Assembly: GCA_913774955.1 (NCBI GenBank)
Contig: CAJYKV010000003.1
Span: 1 to 64,000, forward strand
Length of the DNA: 64,000 nt
Direction: 5' to 3'
Source: an uncultured Acidovorax sp.
GTDB taxonomy: Bacteria > Pseudomonadota > Gammaproteobacteria > Burkholderiales > Burkholderiaceae_C
Below the pieces are notes generated by a model. That model saw only the letters and a program-made list of their open reading frames with translations, ran no database searches and was not told where the DNA came from. The position numbers were made by a program, and so were the translations under genes. This document shows, in pieces, positions 49,478 through 57,677 of the stretch (position 1 is its first letter; each line of letters starts with the position of its first letter).

Positions 49478-49803
49478 GCGACCAGCCCAAGCCCGAGCCG
49501 AGCAGCACCGTGAAGGATGACGAATTGGCCCGCCTCATGACGCTGCGCGACGAGTTCGTTTCGCTGGCCACCCGCGGCCGGTTCAACGACTCCGCCTCAC
49601 GCGAATGGCGCCGCCTGCCGATGAACTGGCGTATGGCGCTGCTGCTGATTGCCGGCCTCGGCCTCGACGTGGACAACCTCGCCGACCTGGCCGAACGCGA
49701 CTGGCTCGAAATGCCGCCGCCCGAGCGCGATGAGCTGCGCGGCGTCGTCCGCTCCGCCAAGAAGCATTTGGGCGCCCTCGTCGCCCTGGCCGCGAAGGTC
49801 TAG
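49474..49803 (+). CDS. hypothetical protein upstream of replication gene A
   Basis: 109 residues: DDELARLMTLRDEFVSLATR, REWRRLPMNWRMALLLIAGL, then a helical end. Found in the position of P2 gene B (a DnaB-loading helper), but the resemblance is not strong enough to call it B. Starts within the previous stop (ATGA) and ends three bases before A. Confidence 0.6.
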   Translation: MSDQPKPEPSSTVKDDELARLMTLRDEFVSLATRGRFNDSASREWRRLPMNWRMALLLIAGLGLDVDNLADLAERDWLEMPPPERDELRGVVRSAKKHLGALVALAAKV

Positions 49804-49806
49804 GCC

Positions 49807-51759
49807 ATGGCCCGCATCCCGCGTAAACCGCCCATCGCCAGCCTCGCCCAGTGGGAGCGCGAGAAGCCCACCATGCATGCCGCGCACGGCCACATGGAAC
49901 GGGTCATCAAGTGCGCGCCCGCCAGCTGGCAGGCCGCCGTCCGCTCGCGCTTCGCGCCGCAGGCAGCGCCGGCCGCGCCGCAGTCGGCGGAAGAGTATCT
50001 GGCGAGCCCTCCGGATTGGGCGCTGGCGTGGGACTTGATGCAGTCCATCGCCGACTTCGAAGACGCCTATGGCGCCGCATCGCTCTGGAACCTGCCGGAC
50101 GCCGACATCTGCGCGATGGCCAAGAAGCTGGCCGCCGAGGCCGAAGAACTCGACGCCCTGGCCATCGGGCGCGGCGACGATCTGGCCGCCCGTGTGGATT
50201 CCATCCGCATGCTGGTGCGCTGCGCCGGCATCACCGAGGACAAGCCCATTCAGGGCCTGCCCGCCATCCTGCGCGCGCAGGATGCCGCGTGGTGGCGCCG
50301 CCGCCTCCGCGTGCACGTTGCGCGCGTCGTGGAAGCTGGAGCCGTTGGCCTGGGCCTCGTGCACAAGGCCGCGGGCGGCTACATCAGCGGCGACGGCCTG
50401 CTGCGCCGGGAAGCGCAGATCAAGCGCAACGCCGAAGCCCTGGGCCGCACGCTCTATCGCAATGAGGCCGGCCAGGTCTACACGCTGCGCGACCTCGCCG
50501 AGCTGGGCACCGCCAACCCGATCATCCGCGGCGGCGAGCTGATGACGCGCATCCGCGGCGCCGAGGAATATGCGGACTCGCGCGGCCACGTCGGCCTGTT
50601 CGTGACGCTTACGCTGCCCAGCCGCTACCACGCGATGAAGCTGGGCAGCGGCGGCCGGCCGTTCCCCAACCGCAACCACGACGGCAGCACCCCGCGTGAT
50701 GGCCAGCTGTGGCTGCGCGACATGTGGGGCAAGACCCGCGCCGCCCTGGCACGCCGCGGCGTGCGCCTGTACGGCCTGCGCGTCGCAGAGCCGCACCACG
50801 ACGCGACGCCCCACTGGCATGCCCTCATTTGGGCCGAAGACGAGGCCGGCGCGCAGGCGATCGAGGAACGCATTCGTCACTACTGGCTGAGCGACGACGG
50901 CGGCGAGCGCGGCGCGGTGGCCAACCGCGTCAACATCAAGCGCATGACGGCGGGCGGCGCGGCCGGCTACGTCGCCAAGTACATCGCCAAGAGCGTCGGC
51001 CATCTCGCCCTCGCCGAGCACCGCGACGTGGTGGACGGCCAGCAAATCAGCCTGGACTTCGGCGCGGACGCCAAGCCGGGAAGGCCCGACGTGAAGGAAA
51101 CCGGCGTGGGCTTCCGCCGCGTGGACGCATGGGCGGCCACCTGGGGCATCCGCCAATTCCAGACCATCGGCATGCCGTCCGTCACCGTCTGGCGTGAGCT
51201 GCGCCGCGTGACGCCCGATCAGCTGGAACTGTTCGCGCGCGAGGGCGACCGGGCCACGGTCCGCGCCTTCCACGCGTGCCACCGCCGCGGCGACATTCGG
51301 GCGGACTGGCGCATCTTCATGGAGTCGATGGGCGGCCACGCCCTGCGCCGCGACCGCTGGCACCTGCGCACCGCGCACCGCACGCCGCAAGAAGGCCAGG
51401 TCAACAAATACGCCGAGCCCATCACCGTGGGCCGCATCGTCGGCCTGCAGGCCCAGCAGGGCCGCATGTGCGGCCGGTGGCTGGTGTCGCGCCGCATCGT
51501 CTGGTCCCCGGTGGTCGGCGAGGCCGTGGCCGAGCATGCGGCCGATGCAGCACAGCCGGCGCCGGCCGAGGCCCCGGCACGCGCGGCTCTGCCGCGCGCT
51601 TGGTCTGGTTTCAATAACTGTACGGCCCGCATCACGCACGAGCTTTCCCGGGCCGCTTTCGGCCGCGGAGAACACGAAATGAGCGATTGGGCGACCCCCG
51701 AAGTCGTCCAGCAGTTCCGGGCCATGCGCGCCGCGCCCACCTTCGCGAGGTGGGATTGA
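49807..51759 (+). CDS. A: replication initiation endonuclease (P2 gpA)
   Basis: 650 residues. Rolling-circle initiator motifs are in order: VTLTLPSRYH near residue 266 (motif 1), PHWHALIW with the metal-binding HxH near 336 (motif 2), and YVAKYIAK with two Tyr at about 388 and 392 (motif 3), the P2/phiX A-protein arrangement. It nicks the phage origin, which in P2 lies inside its own gene. The conserved C-terminal segment SGFNNCT is present near residue 600. Confidence 0.95.
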   Translation: MARIPRKPPIASLAQWEREKPTMHAAHGHMERVIKCAPASWQAAVRSRFAPQAAPAAPQSAEEYLASPPDWALAWDLMQSIADFEDAYGAASLWNLPDADICAMAKKLAAEAEELDALAIGRGDDLAARVDSIRMLVRCAGITEDKPIQGLPAILRAQDAAWWRRRLRVHVARVVEAGAVGLGLVHKAAGGYISGDGLLRREAQIKRNAEALGRTLYRNEAGQVYTLRDLAELGTANPIIRGGELMTRIRGAEEYADSRGHVGLFVTLTLPSRYHAMKLGSGGRPFPNRNHDGSTPRDGQLWLRDMWGKTRAALARRGVRLYGLRVAEPHHDATPHWHALIWAEDEAGAQAIEERIRHYWLSDDGGERGAVANRVNIKRMTAGGAAGYVAKYIAKSVGHLALAEHRDVVDGQQISLDFGADAKPGRPDVKETGVGFRRVDAWAATWGIRQFQTIGMPSVTVWRELRRVTPDQLELFAREGDRATVRAFHACHRRGDIRADWRIFMESMGGHALRRDRWHLRTAHRTPQEGQVNKYAEPITVGRIVGLQAQQGRMCGRWLVSRRIVWSPVVGEAVAEHAADAAQPAPAEAPARAALPRAWSGFNNCTARITHELSRAAFGRGEHEMSDWATPEVVQQFRAMRAAPTFARWD

Positions 51760-52043
51760 TGAAAAAACAGGCAACCACCCGGACCACCGCCAGCCAGGCG
51801 CGCCGCGGCATGGGCGCGGAGGGCGAAAAGCTCACGCCGCTGCGCTCGATGGTGCTGCAGGCCGCCCGCCGCCGCTGCGACGACGTGGGCGACGGGCCCG
51901 AGGCCCGCGCCGCCATGAAGGCCGACGTGCTGGCCACGCCGCCCGAGCTGCTCGCCGATCTGCTCACCGCCCTCACCACCCTGCGCTACACGCGCTCGGA
52001 CCTCATCCCGACCACCACCACCGAAAGGAGCGCCACCCCATGA
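51759..52043 (+). CDS. small hypothetical protein downstream of A
   Basis: 94 residues: KLTPLRSMVLQAARRRCDDV followed by a helix ELLADLLTALTTLR. ATG overlaps the A stop region. Function unknown. Confidence 0.55.
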   Translation: MKKQATTRTTASQARRGMGAEGEKLTPLRSMVLQAARRRCDDVGDGPEARAAMKADVLATPPELLADLLTALTTLRYTRSDLIPTTTTERSATP

Positions 52044-52261
52044 CCGCCACCCGAACCGAACCGCGCGTGCACTGCTTCAAGCGCCGCGTCGATGGCGACT
52101 ACGTGCCATCCAGCGGCACCACGCCCAACCACCTGCGCGCGGTGTTCGACGCCGAGCGCCAGCGCCTGGCCCAAGCCGCGAAGCCGGCGCGCCGCCGCCG
52201 CCGGGCCGAGCCGGCACCGGCCGACCACCCCCACCAGGCCCAGTTGCAGCTGGTCGCGTGA
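52040..52261 (+). CDS. small basic hypothetical protein
   Basis: 73 residues with an RRRRR-type cluster and MTATRTEPRVHCFKRRVDGD at the start. Overlaps both neighbours by about 4 bases. Possibly nucleic-acid binding by its charge only. Confidence 0.5.
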   Translation: MTATRTEPRVHCFKRRVDGDYVPSSGTTPNHLRAVFDAERQRLAQAAKPARRRRRAEPAPADHPHQAQLQLVA

Positions 52262-52467
52262 TGACCGCATCCGCACACGCGCCCACCACGCCGCCGATCT
52301 GCGAGCTGTGCCGGCACGGCTGGAGCGACGGGGAGCGCGTGATGTGCCTCTGCGCGCCGTTGGTGCAGCGCCACGGCGTGCAGCCGGTGCGCTGGATGCG
52401 CGACCGCGCAGACGCATGCGGCGCCGCGGCGGCGCATCGCGAACTGCAGCCATTCGTCCTTCACTGA
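52261..52467 (+). CDS. small Cys-rich protein, possible zinc ribbon
   Basis: 68 residues. CELCRHGW and VMCLCAPL give two CxxC/CxC pairs near residues 14 and 29, followed by DACGAAAAHRELQPF. The arrangement could bind zinc. Starts on the TGATG overlap. Confidence 0.55.
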   Translation: MTASAHAPTTPPICELCRHGWSDGERVMCLCAPLVQRHGVQPVRWMRDRADACGAAAAHRELQPFVLH

Positions 52468-52494
52468 TTCCCACCACCCACCGAGAGAGCAACC

Positions 52495-52773
52495 ATGAAC
52501 CAGAACCCCGCCAGCCGCTACGTGGAGAAGCACCACGCCAAGCACAACCCGGTGCCGCCGGCACCGCAACCCGTCCCGCACGTCCAGGCCCTGCACAGCT
52601 ACCGCGTGCACCTCGTGCCCGATTCCGTCCACCCCGACGACGTGGAAGACCTCGCGGACGAAGGCCTGCTGCCCACGATCCGCGTCAAGGCCGCCAACGC
52701 CGAACAGGCCCAGCACCGTGCGCACCTCGTGAGCGGCAAAGCCGTGCTGCGCGCCGACCGCGTGGAGGCCTGA
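52495..52773 (+). CDS. small hypothetical protein
   Basis: 92 residues: ASRYVEKHHAKHNPVPPAPQ, then YRVHLVPDSVHPDDVEDLAD and TIRVKAANAEQAQHRAHLVS, an alpha-beta domain. Function unknown; part of the accessory run between A and the methylase. Confidence 0.55.
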   Translation: MNQNPASRYVEKHHAKHNPVPPAPQPVPHVQALHSYRVHLVPDSVHPDDVEDLADEGLLPTIRVKAANAEQAQHRAHLVSGKAVLRADRVEA

Positions 52774-52776
52774 ACC

Positions 52777-53022
52777 ATGGCCATCAAGAGCAAGCCCGCT
52801 GCCCTGGGCCATCCAGTGGGCGCCGAGAAATGGGCGCAGATCCGCGCCGCGGAGCGCGTGAGCTACAGCGGCCCCTACGGCGTCGCGCAGCCGCCGCAGA
52901 TGTCGTGGAAAACGGGCGGCCCCTACACATGCCCGGAGCTGCACCACCGCAGCCAGGCCGACCGGTACCCCAGCGTCATTGCCGGCCGCCGTGTCATGAG
53001 GGGGAGCCGCGATGCAGGCTGA
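52777..53022 (+). CDS. small hypothetical protein
   Basis: 81 residues, PVGAEKWAQIRAAERVSYSG and CPELHHRSQADRYPSVIAGR. Its end overlaps the methyltransferase start by 11 bases. Function unknown. Confidence 0.5.
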   Translation: MAIKSKPAALGHPVGAEKWAQIRAAERVSYSGPYGVAQPPQMSWKTGGPYTCPELHHRSQADRYPSVIAGRRVMRGSRDAG

Positions 53023-53818
53023 TGCGCAGCCGCCCGCATGGCAGCTGATGCAGGGCGAAAGCATCGCGCTGCTGGGCCGCATGGTCGACGGCAGCGTCGA
53101 TGCCGTCATCACCGATCCGCCCTACAGCAGCGGCGGATTCACCCGGGACGACAAGAGCAAGGCGCCGGAACTGAAGTATCAACAGACCGGCCTTGAGGAC
53201 AAGTACCCCACCTTCGGCGGCGACTCTCGAGACCAGCGTAGCTACCTCGCATGGTGCGCGCTGTGGATCACCGAATGCGTGCGAGTACTTAAGCCTGGCG
53301 GCTACTTCATGGCGTTCACAGACTGGCGGCAGCTGCCCGTGCTGAGCGACGCAGTGCAGGCGGGCGGCGTTTACTGGCGCGGCGTGGTGGCATGGAACAA
53401 GGGGCGCGGCTCCCGCGCTCCGCACAAGGGCTACTTCCGCCACCAGTGCGAGTACGTCGTATGGGGTACCAAGGGGCCAGCCCTGCAGTTGAGCCACGAC
53501 GGGCCATTCGATGGATGCATCCATGCGCCGGTGCGCCAGGACGACAAGCACCACATGACGGGCAAGCCGACAGCGCTCATGTGCGAGCTGGTCAGGCCGG
53601 TGGCACCGGGCGGCTTGATCCTCGATCCGTTCGCCGGCAGCGGCACCACTGGCGTGGCGGCGGTGATGACGGGGCGCCGATTCATCGGCATCGAGCGGGA
53701 AGCGGCCTACGCCGAAATCTCCCGCACGCGACTGCGCGAGGCCGAACTGCAGACAGCGCTGATGGGCGCCTTCAGCAGCCCTTCGCCACAAGAGCAAACC
53801 ACCATCCAAGGAACTTGA
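53012..53818 (+). CDS. DNA methyltransferase, DPPY type (N6-adenine or N4-cytosine)
   Basis: 268 residues. The catalytic motif IV AVITDPPYSSGG is at residues about 32-43 and the SAM-binding motif I DPFAGSGTTGVAA near 205, the order of the beta class. KPGGYFMAFTDWRQLP and HMTGKPTALMCELV complete the fold. DPPY favours adenine-N6. No restriction partner is present, so it probably protects phage DNA or regulates it. The recognition sequence is unknown. Confidence 0.93.
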   Translation: MQADAQPPAWQLMQGESIALLGRMVDGSVDAVITDPPYSSGGFTRDDKSKAPELKYQQTGLEDKYPTFGGDSRDQRSYLAWCALWITECVRVLKPGGYFMAFTDWRQLPVLSDAVQAGGVYWRGVVAWNKGRGSRAPHKGYFRHQCEYVVWGTKGPALQLSHDGPFDGCIHAPVRQDDKHHMTGKPTALMCELVRPVAPGGLILDPFAGSGTTGVAAVMTGRRFIGIEREAAYAEISRTRLREAELQTALMGAFSSPSPQEQTTIQGT

Positions 53819-53820
53819 GC

Positions 53821-54507
53821 ATGCAACGCATCTACATCGCGGGCCCGATGACGGGCATCCCGGAACTGAACTTCCCAGCCTTCCACGCCGCCGCCGCCGC
53901 GCTGCGTGCCGAAGGCCACCACGTCGAGAACCCGGCAGAAATCAACGCCGATCCCGCGGCGCAGTGGCTGGACTGCATGCGCATGGACATCGCCCGGCTG
54001 GTCACGTGCGATGCCGTCTACATGCTGCCCGGCTGGCAGAACTCGCGCGGGGCCCTCGTGGAACACACGCTGGCCACCGGCCTGGGCCTGCAGGTGCTGC
54101 TCGCCAGGCAACCGCAGGACCGGGCCCGCCGTCGCACGGTGGCCCGGTGCGACTGCAGGAGCTACGAAGTAGCGGTGCCGGGGTGGACGCTGGCATGCGG
54201 CGCCGTGCTGCATCGCTCGCCGTTGGCCGGAGAAAAATACCGCCAGTTCAGCGACGACGCATGGGCCGTCACCGACGCGGTATCCGGCGCACGGATGGCA
54301 TCCGGCAGCAGCATGGCCGAGGCCGTGCGTGCCTATCGCGAGCGCGCCAAGATGTACGGCGACGCGTGGGCCCAGGTCGTGGCGGACCGCCGGAAAAAGT
54401 ACCTCGAAGACAAGGCCCAGCGTCCGGCGCGCAAACGCGCGGCGAAGCGCAAGCGCCCGGCCGTGGCCGCCCGCGCGCAGCCCACCGCCTCGGGAAAGGT
54501 GGCGTGA
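53821..54507 (+). CDS. DUF4406 protein with basic tail
   Basis: 228 residues. MQRIYIAGPMTGIPELNFPA and CDAVYMLPGWQNSRGALVEH (residues 1-85) match DUF4406, related to nucleoside 2-deoxyribosyltransferases. A middle domain follows (CDCRSYEVAVPGWTLACGAV), and the last 35 residues are very basic (RKRAAKRKRP). The fusion of a nucleotide-type fold with a DNA-binding-like tail, between two methylases, suggests nucleotide or DNA modification. Confidence 0.75.
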   Translation: MQRIYIAGPMTGIPELNFPAFHAAAAALRAEGHHVENPAEINADPAAQWLDCMRMDIARLVTCDAVYMLPGWQNSRGALVEHTLATGLGLQVLLARQPQDRARRRTVARCDCRSYEVAVPGWTLACGAVLHRSPLAGEKYRQFSDDAWAVTDAVSGARMASGSSMAEAVRAYRERAKMYGDAWAQVVADRRKKYLEDKAQRPARKRAAKRKRPAVAARAQPTASGKVA

Positions 54508-54508
54508 T

Positions 54509-55873
54509 GTGGCTCTACATTCCATCGAACTCTGCGCCGGCGTCGGCATGCTCGGCGAAGGCGTCCGCGCCGGATTCGAGCTACTCGGCATCGAGCACCG
54601 CACCGTTTGCTACGTGGAGCGGGAAGCTCCTGCAGCCGCTCAAATTGCCGCGCTTATGGAAGCGGGAGCCCTTGATTCGGCGCCTATCTGGTCTGACCTG
54701 CTCACCTTCGACGGCGCAGCGTGGCGCGGATGCGTGGATTTCCTCGTTGCGGGCTCCCCGTGCCAGGACATCAGCATCGCCGGCCGCCGCGCAGGCCTGG
54801 ATGGAAAGCGCTCCGGGCTCTTCTTCGACATCCTCGACATCGCCGACGATTGCGACGCGACAGGCCTCTTTCTGGAGAACGTCAGCGCCATCGCTACTGC
54901 CACCGCCACCGCTGTGGACGAAGCCGAAGGAACGCTCGAAGAACGCGCCGCCGCCCGCGTCCTGGGAGAACTGACCGATCGCGGGTGGGACGCGGAATGG
55001 ATCGCTCTTTCCGCGTCCGACGTGGGCGCCAGCCACGGGCGCGCACGCTGGTTCTGCCTCGCATGGCGGCGCGTGGCCGACACCAGACACCGGGCACGAG
55101 CGCACGAATCGCTCGGCATCGCCGGGGGCGGCCGACCGGCCCACCATTGCGCTGGCAGCGAAGCTGTGGGCCAGTCCCACCGCGCACGACGGCCGGCGCC
55201 CGGGTGCGGACTTGGCATCAACGCAGGGCGCGAACCTGAACAGGGATGCGGCCATGTGGATGACGCCCAGCGTGTCGAACAGCCAGGGCAACGAATACAC
55301 GCGCGATCGAGGCATGCCGGGACAGGAGCGGCTGACGCTGACGGGCCAGGCACAGAAGTGGCCGACGCCTCGCGCGAGCATGGCGAGCTGCGGCCGGGAC
55401 AGCGACCAGGCGGGGCGACCAGGGCTCAAGGATGCGACCGAGCAGTGGCCAACCCCGACAGCATCGGACTGCGAGCAGGCGGGGGGAGCGAAGTGCATTG
55501 CGACGGGCAAGCGAGGCCACAGCTTGAACTCCATGGCGGGCGAGTGGCCCACGCCAGCGAGCCGGGATTACCGCACGCCGAACAGCGAGGCCAGCCAAGC
55601 CAGCCGCAACCACACGGGCGGCGAGCAGCTGCCGAACTACGTGGAACACCACTTTTCGCACCCGGTCCTCTCGACCCTCGATGGCCGGGAGTTATCGCCC
55701 ACCGCCCGGACCTTGCCCCGGCGGTTGAACCCGGCGTTCGGATGCTGGCTGATGGGATGGCCTATCTGGTGGACGAATCCCGCGCTCACCAGCTGCGCCA
55801 AGTCGGAAATGGAGTCGTACCGCTGCAGGCTGCAGTGGCACTTGTCGAACTTGTGCGGCGTGCCGCAGCTTGA
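54509..55873 (+). CDS. C5-cytosine DNA methyltransferase
   Basis: 454 residues from a GTG at 54509, directly after the DUF4406 stop. Motif I ELCAGVGMLGEG (residues about 7-18), motif IV GSPCQDIS with the catalytic Cys85, motif VI LENV near 123, an SHGRARWF motif VIII near 175, and QVGNGVVPLQAAVAL (motif X) near 431. Between VIII and X lie about 200 residues of low-complexity VADT/VADA/VANP/VAHA segments rather than a normal target-recognition domain. The same DNA carries WPTP repeats in another frame (see 55212-55889). Confidence 0.8.
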   Translation: MALHSIELCAGVGMLGEGVRAGFELLGIEHRTVCYVEREAPAAAQIAALMEAGALDSAPIWSDLLTFDGAAWRGCVDFLVAGSPCQDISIAGRRAGLDGKRSGLFFDILDIADDCDATGLFLENVSAIATATATAVDEAEGTLEERAAARVLGELTDRGWDAEWIALSASDVGASHGRARWFCLAWRRVADTRHRARAHESLGIAGGGRPAHHCAGSEAVGQSHRARRPAPGCGLGINAGREPEQGCGHVDDAQRVEQPGQRIHARSRHAGTGAADADGPGTEVADASREHGELRPGQRPGGATRAQGCDRAVANPDSIGLRAGGGSEVHCDGQARPQLELHGGRVAHASEPGLPHAEQRGQPSQPQPHGRRAAAELRGTPLFAPGPLDPRWPGVIAHRPDLAPAVEPGVRMLADGMAYLVDESRAHQLRQVGNGVVPLQAAVALVELVRRAAA

Positions 55874-55889
55874 AGGAAATCCGCTGTGA
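55212..55889 (+). CDS. alternative-frame ORF with WPTP repeats overlapping the C5 methylase
   Basis: The frame is open from before 55071 and has a TTG start at 55212. It reads MWMTPS, KWPTPRAS, QWPTPTAS and EWPTPASR at 87-102 base intervals, then LNPAFGCWLMGWPIWW, which is typical of the C-terminal part of phage cytosine methylases. Its stop overlaps the next gene start as GTGA, which argues that this frame is read at its end. It could be reached by independent initiation or by a shift from the methylase frame. Confidence 0.45.
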   Translation: MASTQGANLNRDAAMWMTPSVSNSQGNEYTRDRGMPGQERLTLTGQAQKWPTPRASMASCGRDSDQAGRPGLKDATEQWPTPTASDCEQAGGAKCIATGKRGHSLNSMAGEWPTPASRDYRTPNSEASQASRNHTGGEQLPNYVEHHFSHPVLSTLDGRELSPTARTLPRRLNPAFGCWLMGWPIWWTNPALTSCAKSEMESYRCRLQWHLSNLCGVPQLEGNPL

Positions 55890-56272
55890 CTGCACCCCAA
55901 GTGTTCGCGTTGGCCAAGTCCGCCGGCATCGACCCCAATCCGCTCTACCGGCAGGGTATGTCCCGCGTCGGGTGTATGCCCTGCATCAACGTGAACAAGG
56001 CGGAACTGCGGCAGATCGCGGTGCGCTTCCCAGAGCATCCTGAGCGCATCAGCGAATGGGAGCGCATCGTGGGCATGTGCTCGAAACGCGGCTATTCCAC
56101 CTTCATGACCGATGCCCACGCCGCGCCAGACCGCCGCCAGGTGTTCGCCGATCTCAACGTCTGGGCCCGCATCGAGTGGGCGAAGACCACGCGCGGAGGC
56201 CGCCAGTTCGACCTGCTGGCAACGCTGGACGAACCCACCTCCTGCAGCTCGGCATACGGGCTGTGCGAATGA
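55886..56272 (+). CDS. truncated PAPS-reductase-like protein (C-terminal part)
   Basis: 128 residues from a GTG. APQVFALAKSAGIDPNPLYR with QGMSRVGCMPCINVNK and FPEHPERISEWERIVGM is the C-terminal half of phage-type phosphoadenosine phosphosulfate reductase-family proteins. The N-terminal ATP-pyrophosphatase loop (SGGKDS) is absent, so it cannot act alone as the full enzyme. It starts in the GTGA overlap with the WPTP frame. Either a decayed gene or a stand-alone module. Confidence 0.7.
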   Translation: MTAPQVFALAKSAGIDPNPLYRQGMSRVGCMPCINVNKAELRQIAVRFPEHPERISEWERIVGMCSKRGYSTFMTDAHAAPDRRQVFADLNVWARIEWAKTTRGGRQFDLLATLDEPTSCSSAYGLCE

Positions 56273-56505
56273 CCGCCATGCGCATCACACTTTCGAAAGA
56301 ACAGCTCCTAGAAGAGCTGGACATCGTAGAAAACACCCTGCGTGCGCTGATCGACAAGCGCGCGTTCCCCCACCCTCGCAAGATCGGCCCGACGAAAATC
56401 CGCTGGCTGGTTGCCGAGGTGGTGGAATGGCTGCAGGCCCAGCCGAAGGCCTGGACCAACTTGGCGCCCGGTCAGGACGACGAGGCCGGCGCCGGCAACG
56501 CGTAG
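56269..56505 (+). CDS. AlpA/excisionase-like winged-helix protein
   Basis: 78 residues: ITLSKEQLLEELDIVENTLR, FPHPRKIGPTKIRWLVAEVV and EWLQAQPKAW form the MerR-type winged helix of AlpA and phage excisionases. Its 3' end overlaps the integrase 3' end (convergent). A directionality factor for integrase is inferred. Confidence 0.8.
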   Translation: MTAMRITLSKEQLLEELDIVENTLRALIDKRAFPHPRKIGPTKIRWLVAEVVEWLQAQPKAWTNLAPGQDDEAGAGNA

Positions 56506-57677
56506 TCGGCCCACTCCTGCATGATGACGGTCCGCTTTTCCAGCATGTCGCCGCGCCGGTACGCGGCTTCCGTCTTAGTGTCGATCGCGTGCGCGAGGCA
56601 CAGCTCGATGGCGTCGCGCGGATGGCTGGTCATTTCGCCCGCCCAATCCCGGAACGTCGATCGGAAGCCGTGCGGCACGGCTTCGAATTCGTGCCGGCGC
56701 ATGAGCTGGGTCAGCGCCATGTCCGACAGCGGCCCGCGCCTGTTGGACGGAAACACATAGTCCACATCGGGCAGCCGCGGCTGGGCCTTGAGCAGCGCCA
56801 CAGCCTGCCGCGAAAGCGGCACGCGGTGTTCCTTCTTCCCCTTCATCCGCTCCGGCGGTACGACCCACAGCGCGCCGTCCAGGTCGATTTCCGACCAGGT
56901 TGCGCCCCGCACCTCGCCCGACCGCGCCGCGGTCAGCACCAGGAAGCACAGCGCCCGCGCGCTCTGCCCCTCGATCGCGGCAATCTGCTGGTACACGGCA
57001 GGCAGATCGGCGACGTCCACGGCGGGGTGGTGCTTCACGGGCGCCACCTTCGACGGGTCGGCCAGGATGTGTTCCAGCTGTCCGCGCCATCGCGCTGGGT
57101 TCGTGCCCGTGCGGTAGCCATGGGCGGTCGCCCAGTCCAGAATCTGTTCGATGCGGCCGCGCAGGCGGGTCGCGGTTTCCGTCTTCACCTTCCAGATCGG
57201 TGCCAGCGCGCGCAGCACCCGCGCTTGATCAATCTCCGAAACGGGGACGTGGCCGAAGTGGGGTGAAGCGTAGGTGGCAAGGGTGCTGCGCCACTGTTGG
57301 GTGTGCTTGAGACTGCGCCATGTCGATTCGTGCTCGCGGATGTACTCGGCGGCGGCCTCATCGAAGGGCACCCGCTGGGCCGCGGCAAGACGCACCGTCT
57401 CGCGCTCGGCCTCACGCATTACGAGCGGATCTTTTCCCGAGTCGCGCAGCTTGAGCGCGGCCCTGGCGTCATCGCGGGCCGCGGCGAGCGAAACGCCGGG
57501 GTAGCTGCCCAAACCCATGCGCCGGCGGGCACGGGCGAAAACGTACCGCAGAACCCAAGAGCGAGAGCCGCCCTCGATCCGGAGATACAGCCCGCTCGCG
57601 CCGCCCACGGCATGCGATCCCTCCGCTTTGAGCCGTGACACTTCCAACGCGGTCAGTTCGCGCGCACGCTTCGGCAT
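56472..57677 (-). CDS. int: tyrosine integrase (DUF4102 type)
   Basis: 401 residues from the ATG at 57677 (MPKRARELTALEVSRLKAEG); the 22 residues upstream in frame are not family-like. N-terminal DUF4102 arm-binding domain with GASGLYLRIEGGSRSWVLRY, a core-binding region, and the catalytic R (AARSGEVRGA), HxxR (PHGFRSTFRDW), H (LAHAI) and Y (AAYRRGD) residues near 250, 335, 355 and 372. P4-like integrases of this type use tRNA 3' ends; the gene points away from the adjacent tRNA-Ser. Confidence 0.95.
   Translation of the reverse strand: MPKRARELTALEVSRLKAEGSHAVGGASGLYLRIEGGSRSWVLRYVFARARRRMGLGSYPGVSLAAARDDARAALKLRDSGKDPLVMREAERETVRLAAAQRVPFDEAAAEYIREHESTWRSLKHTQQWRSTLATYASPHFGHVPVSEIDQARVLRALAPIWKVKTETATRLRGRIEQILDWATAHGYRTGTNPARWRGQLEHILADPSKVAPVKHHPAVDVADLPAVYQQIAAIEGQSARALCFLVLTAARSGEVRGATWSEIDLDGALWVVPPERMKGKKEHRVPLSRQAVALLKAQPRLPDVDYVFPSNRRGPLSDMALTQLMRRHEFEAVPHGFRSTFRDWAGEMTSHPRDAIELCLAHAIDTKTEAAYRRGDMLEKRTVIMQEWADYALPAPASSS

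Noticed and set aside
49474-49803. assignment as P2 gene B (helicase loader)
   Set aside because: The position fits, but the sequence shows no specific gpB feature that I can point to.
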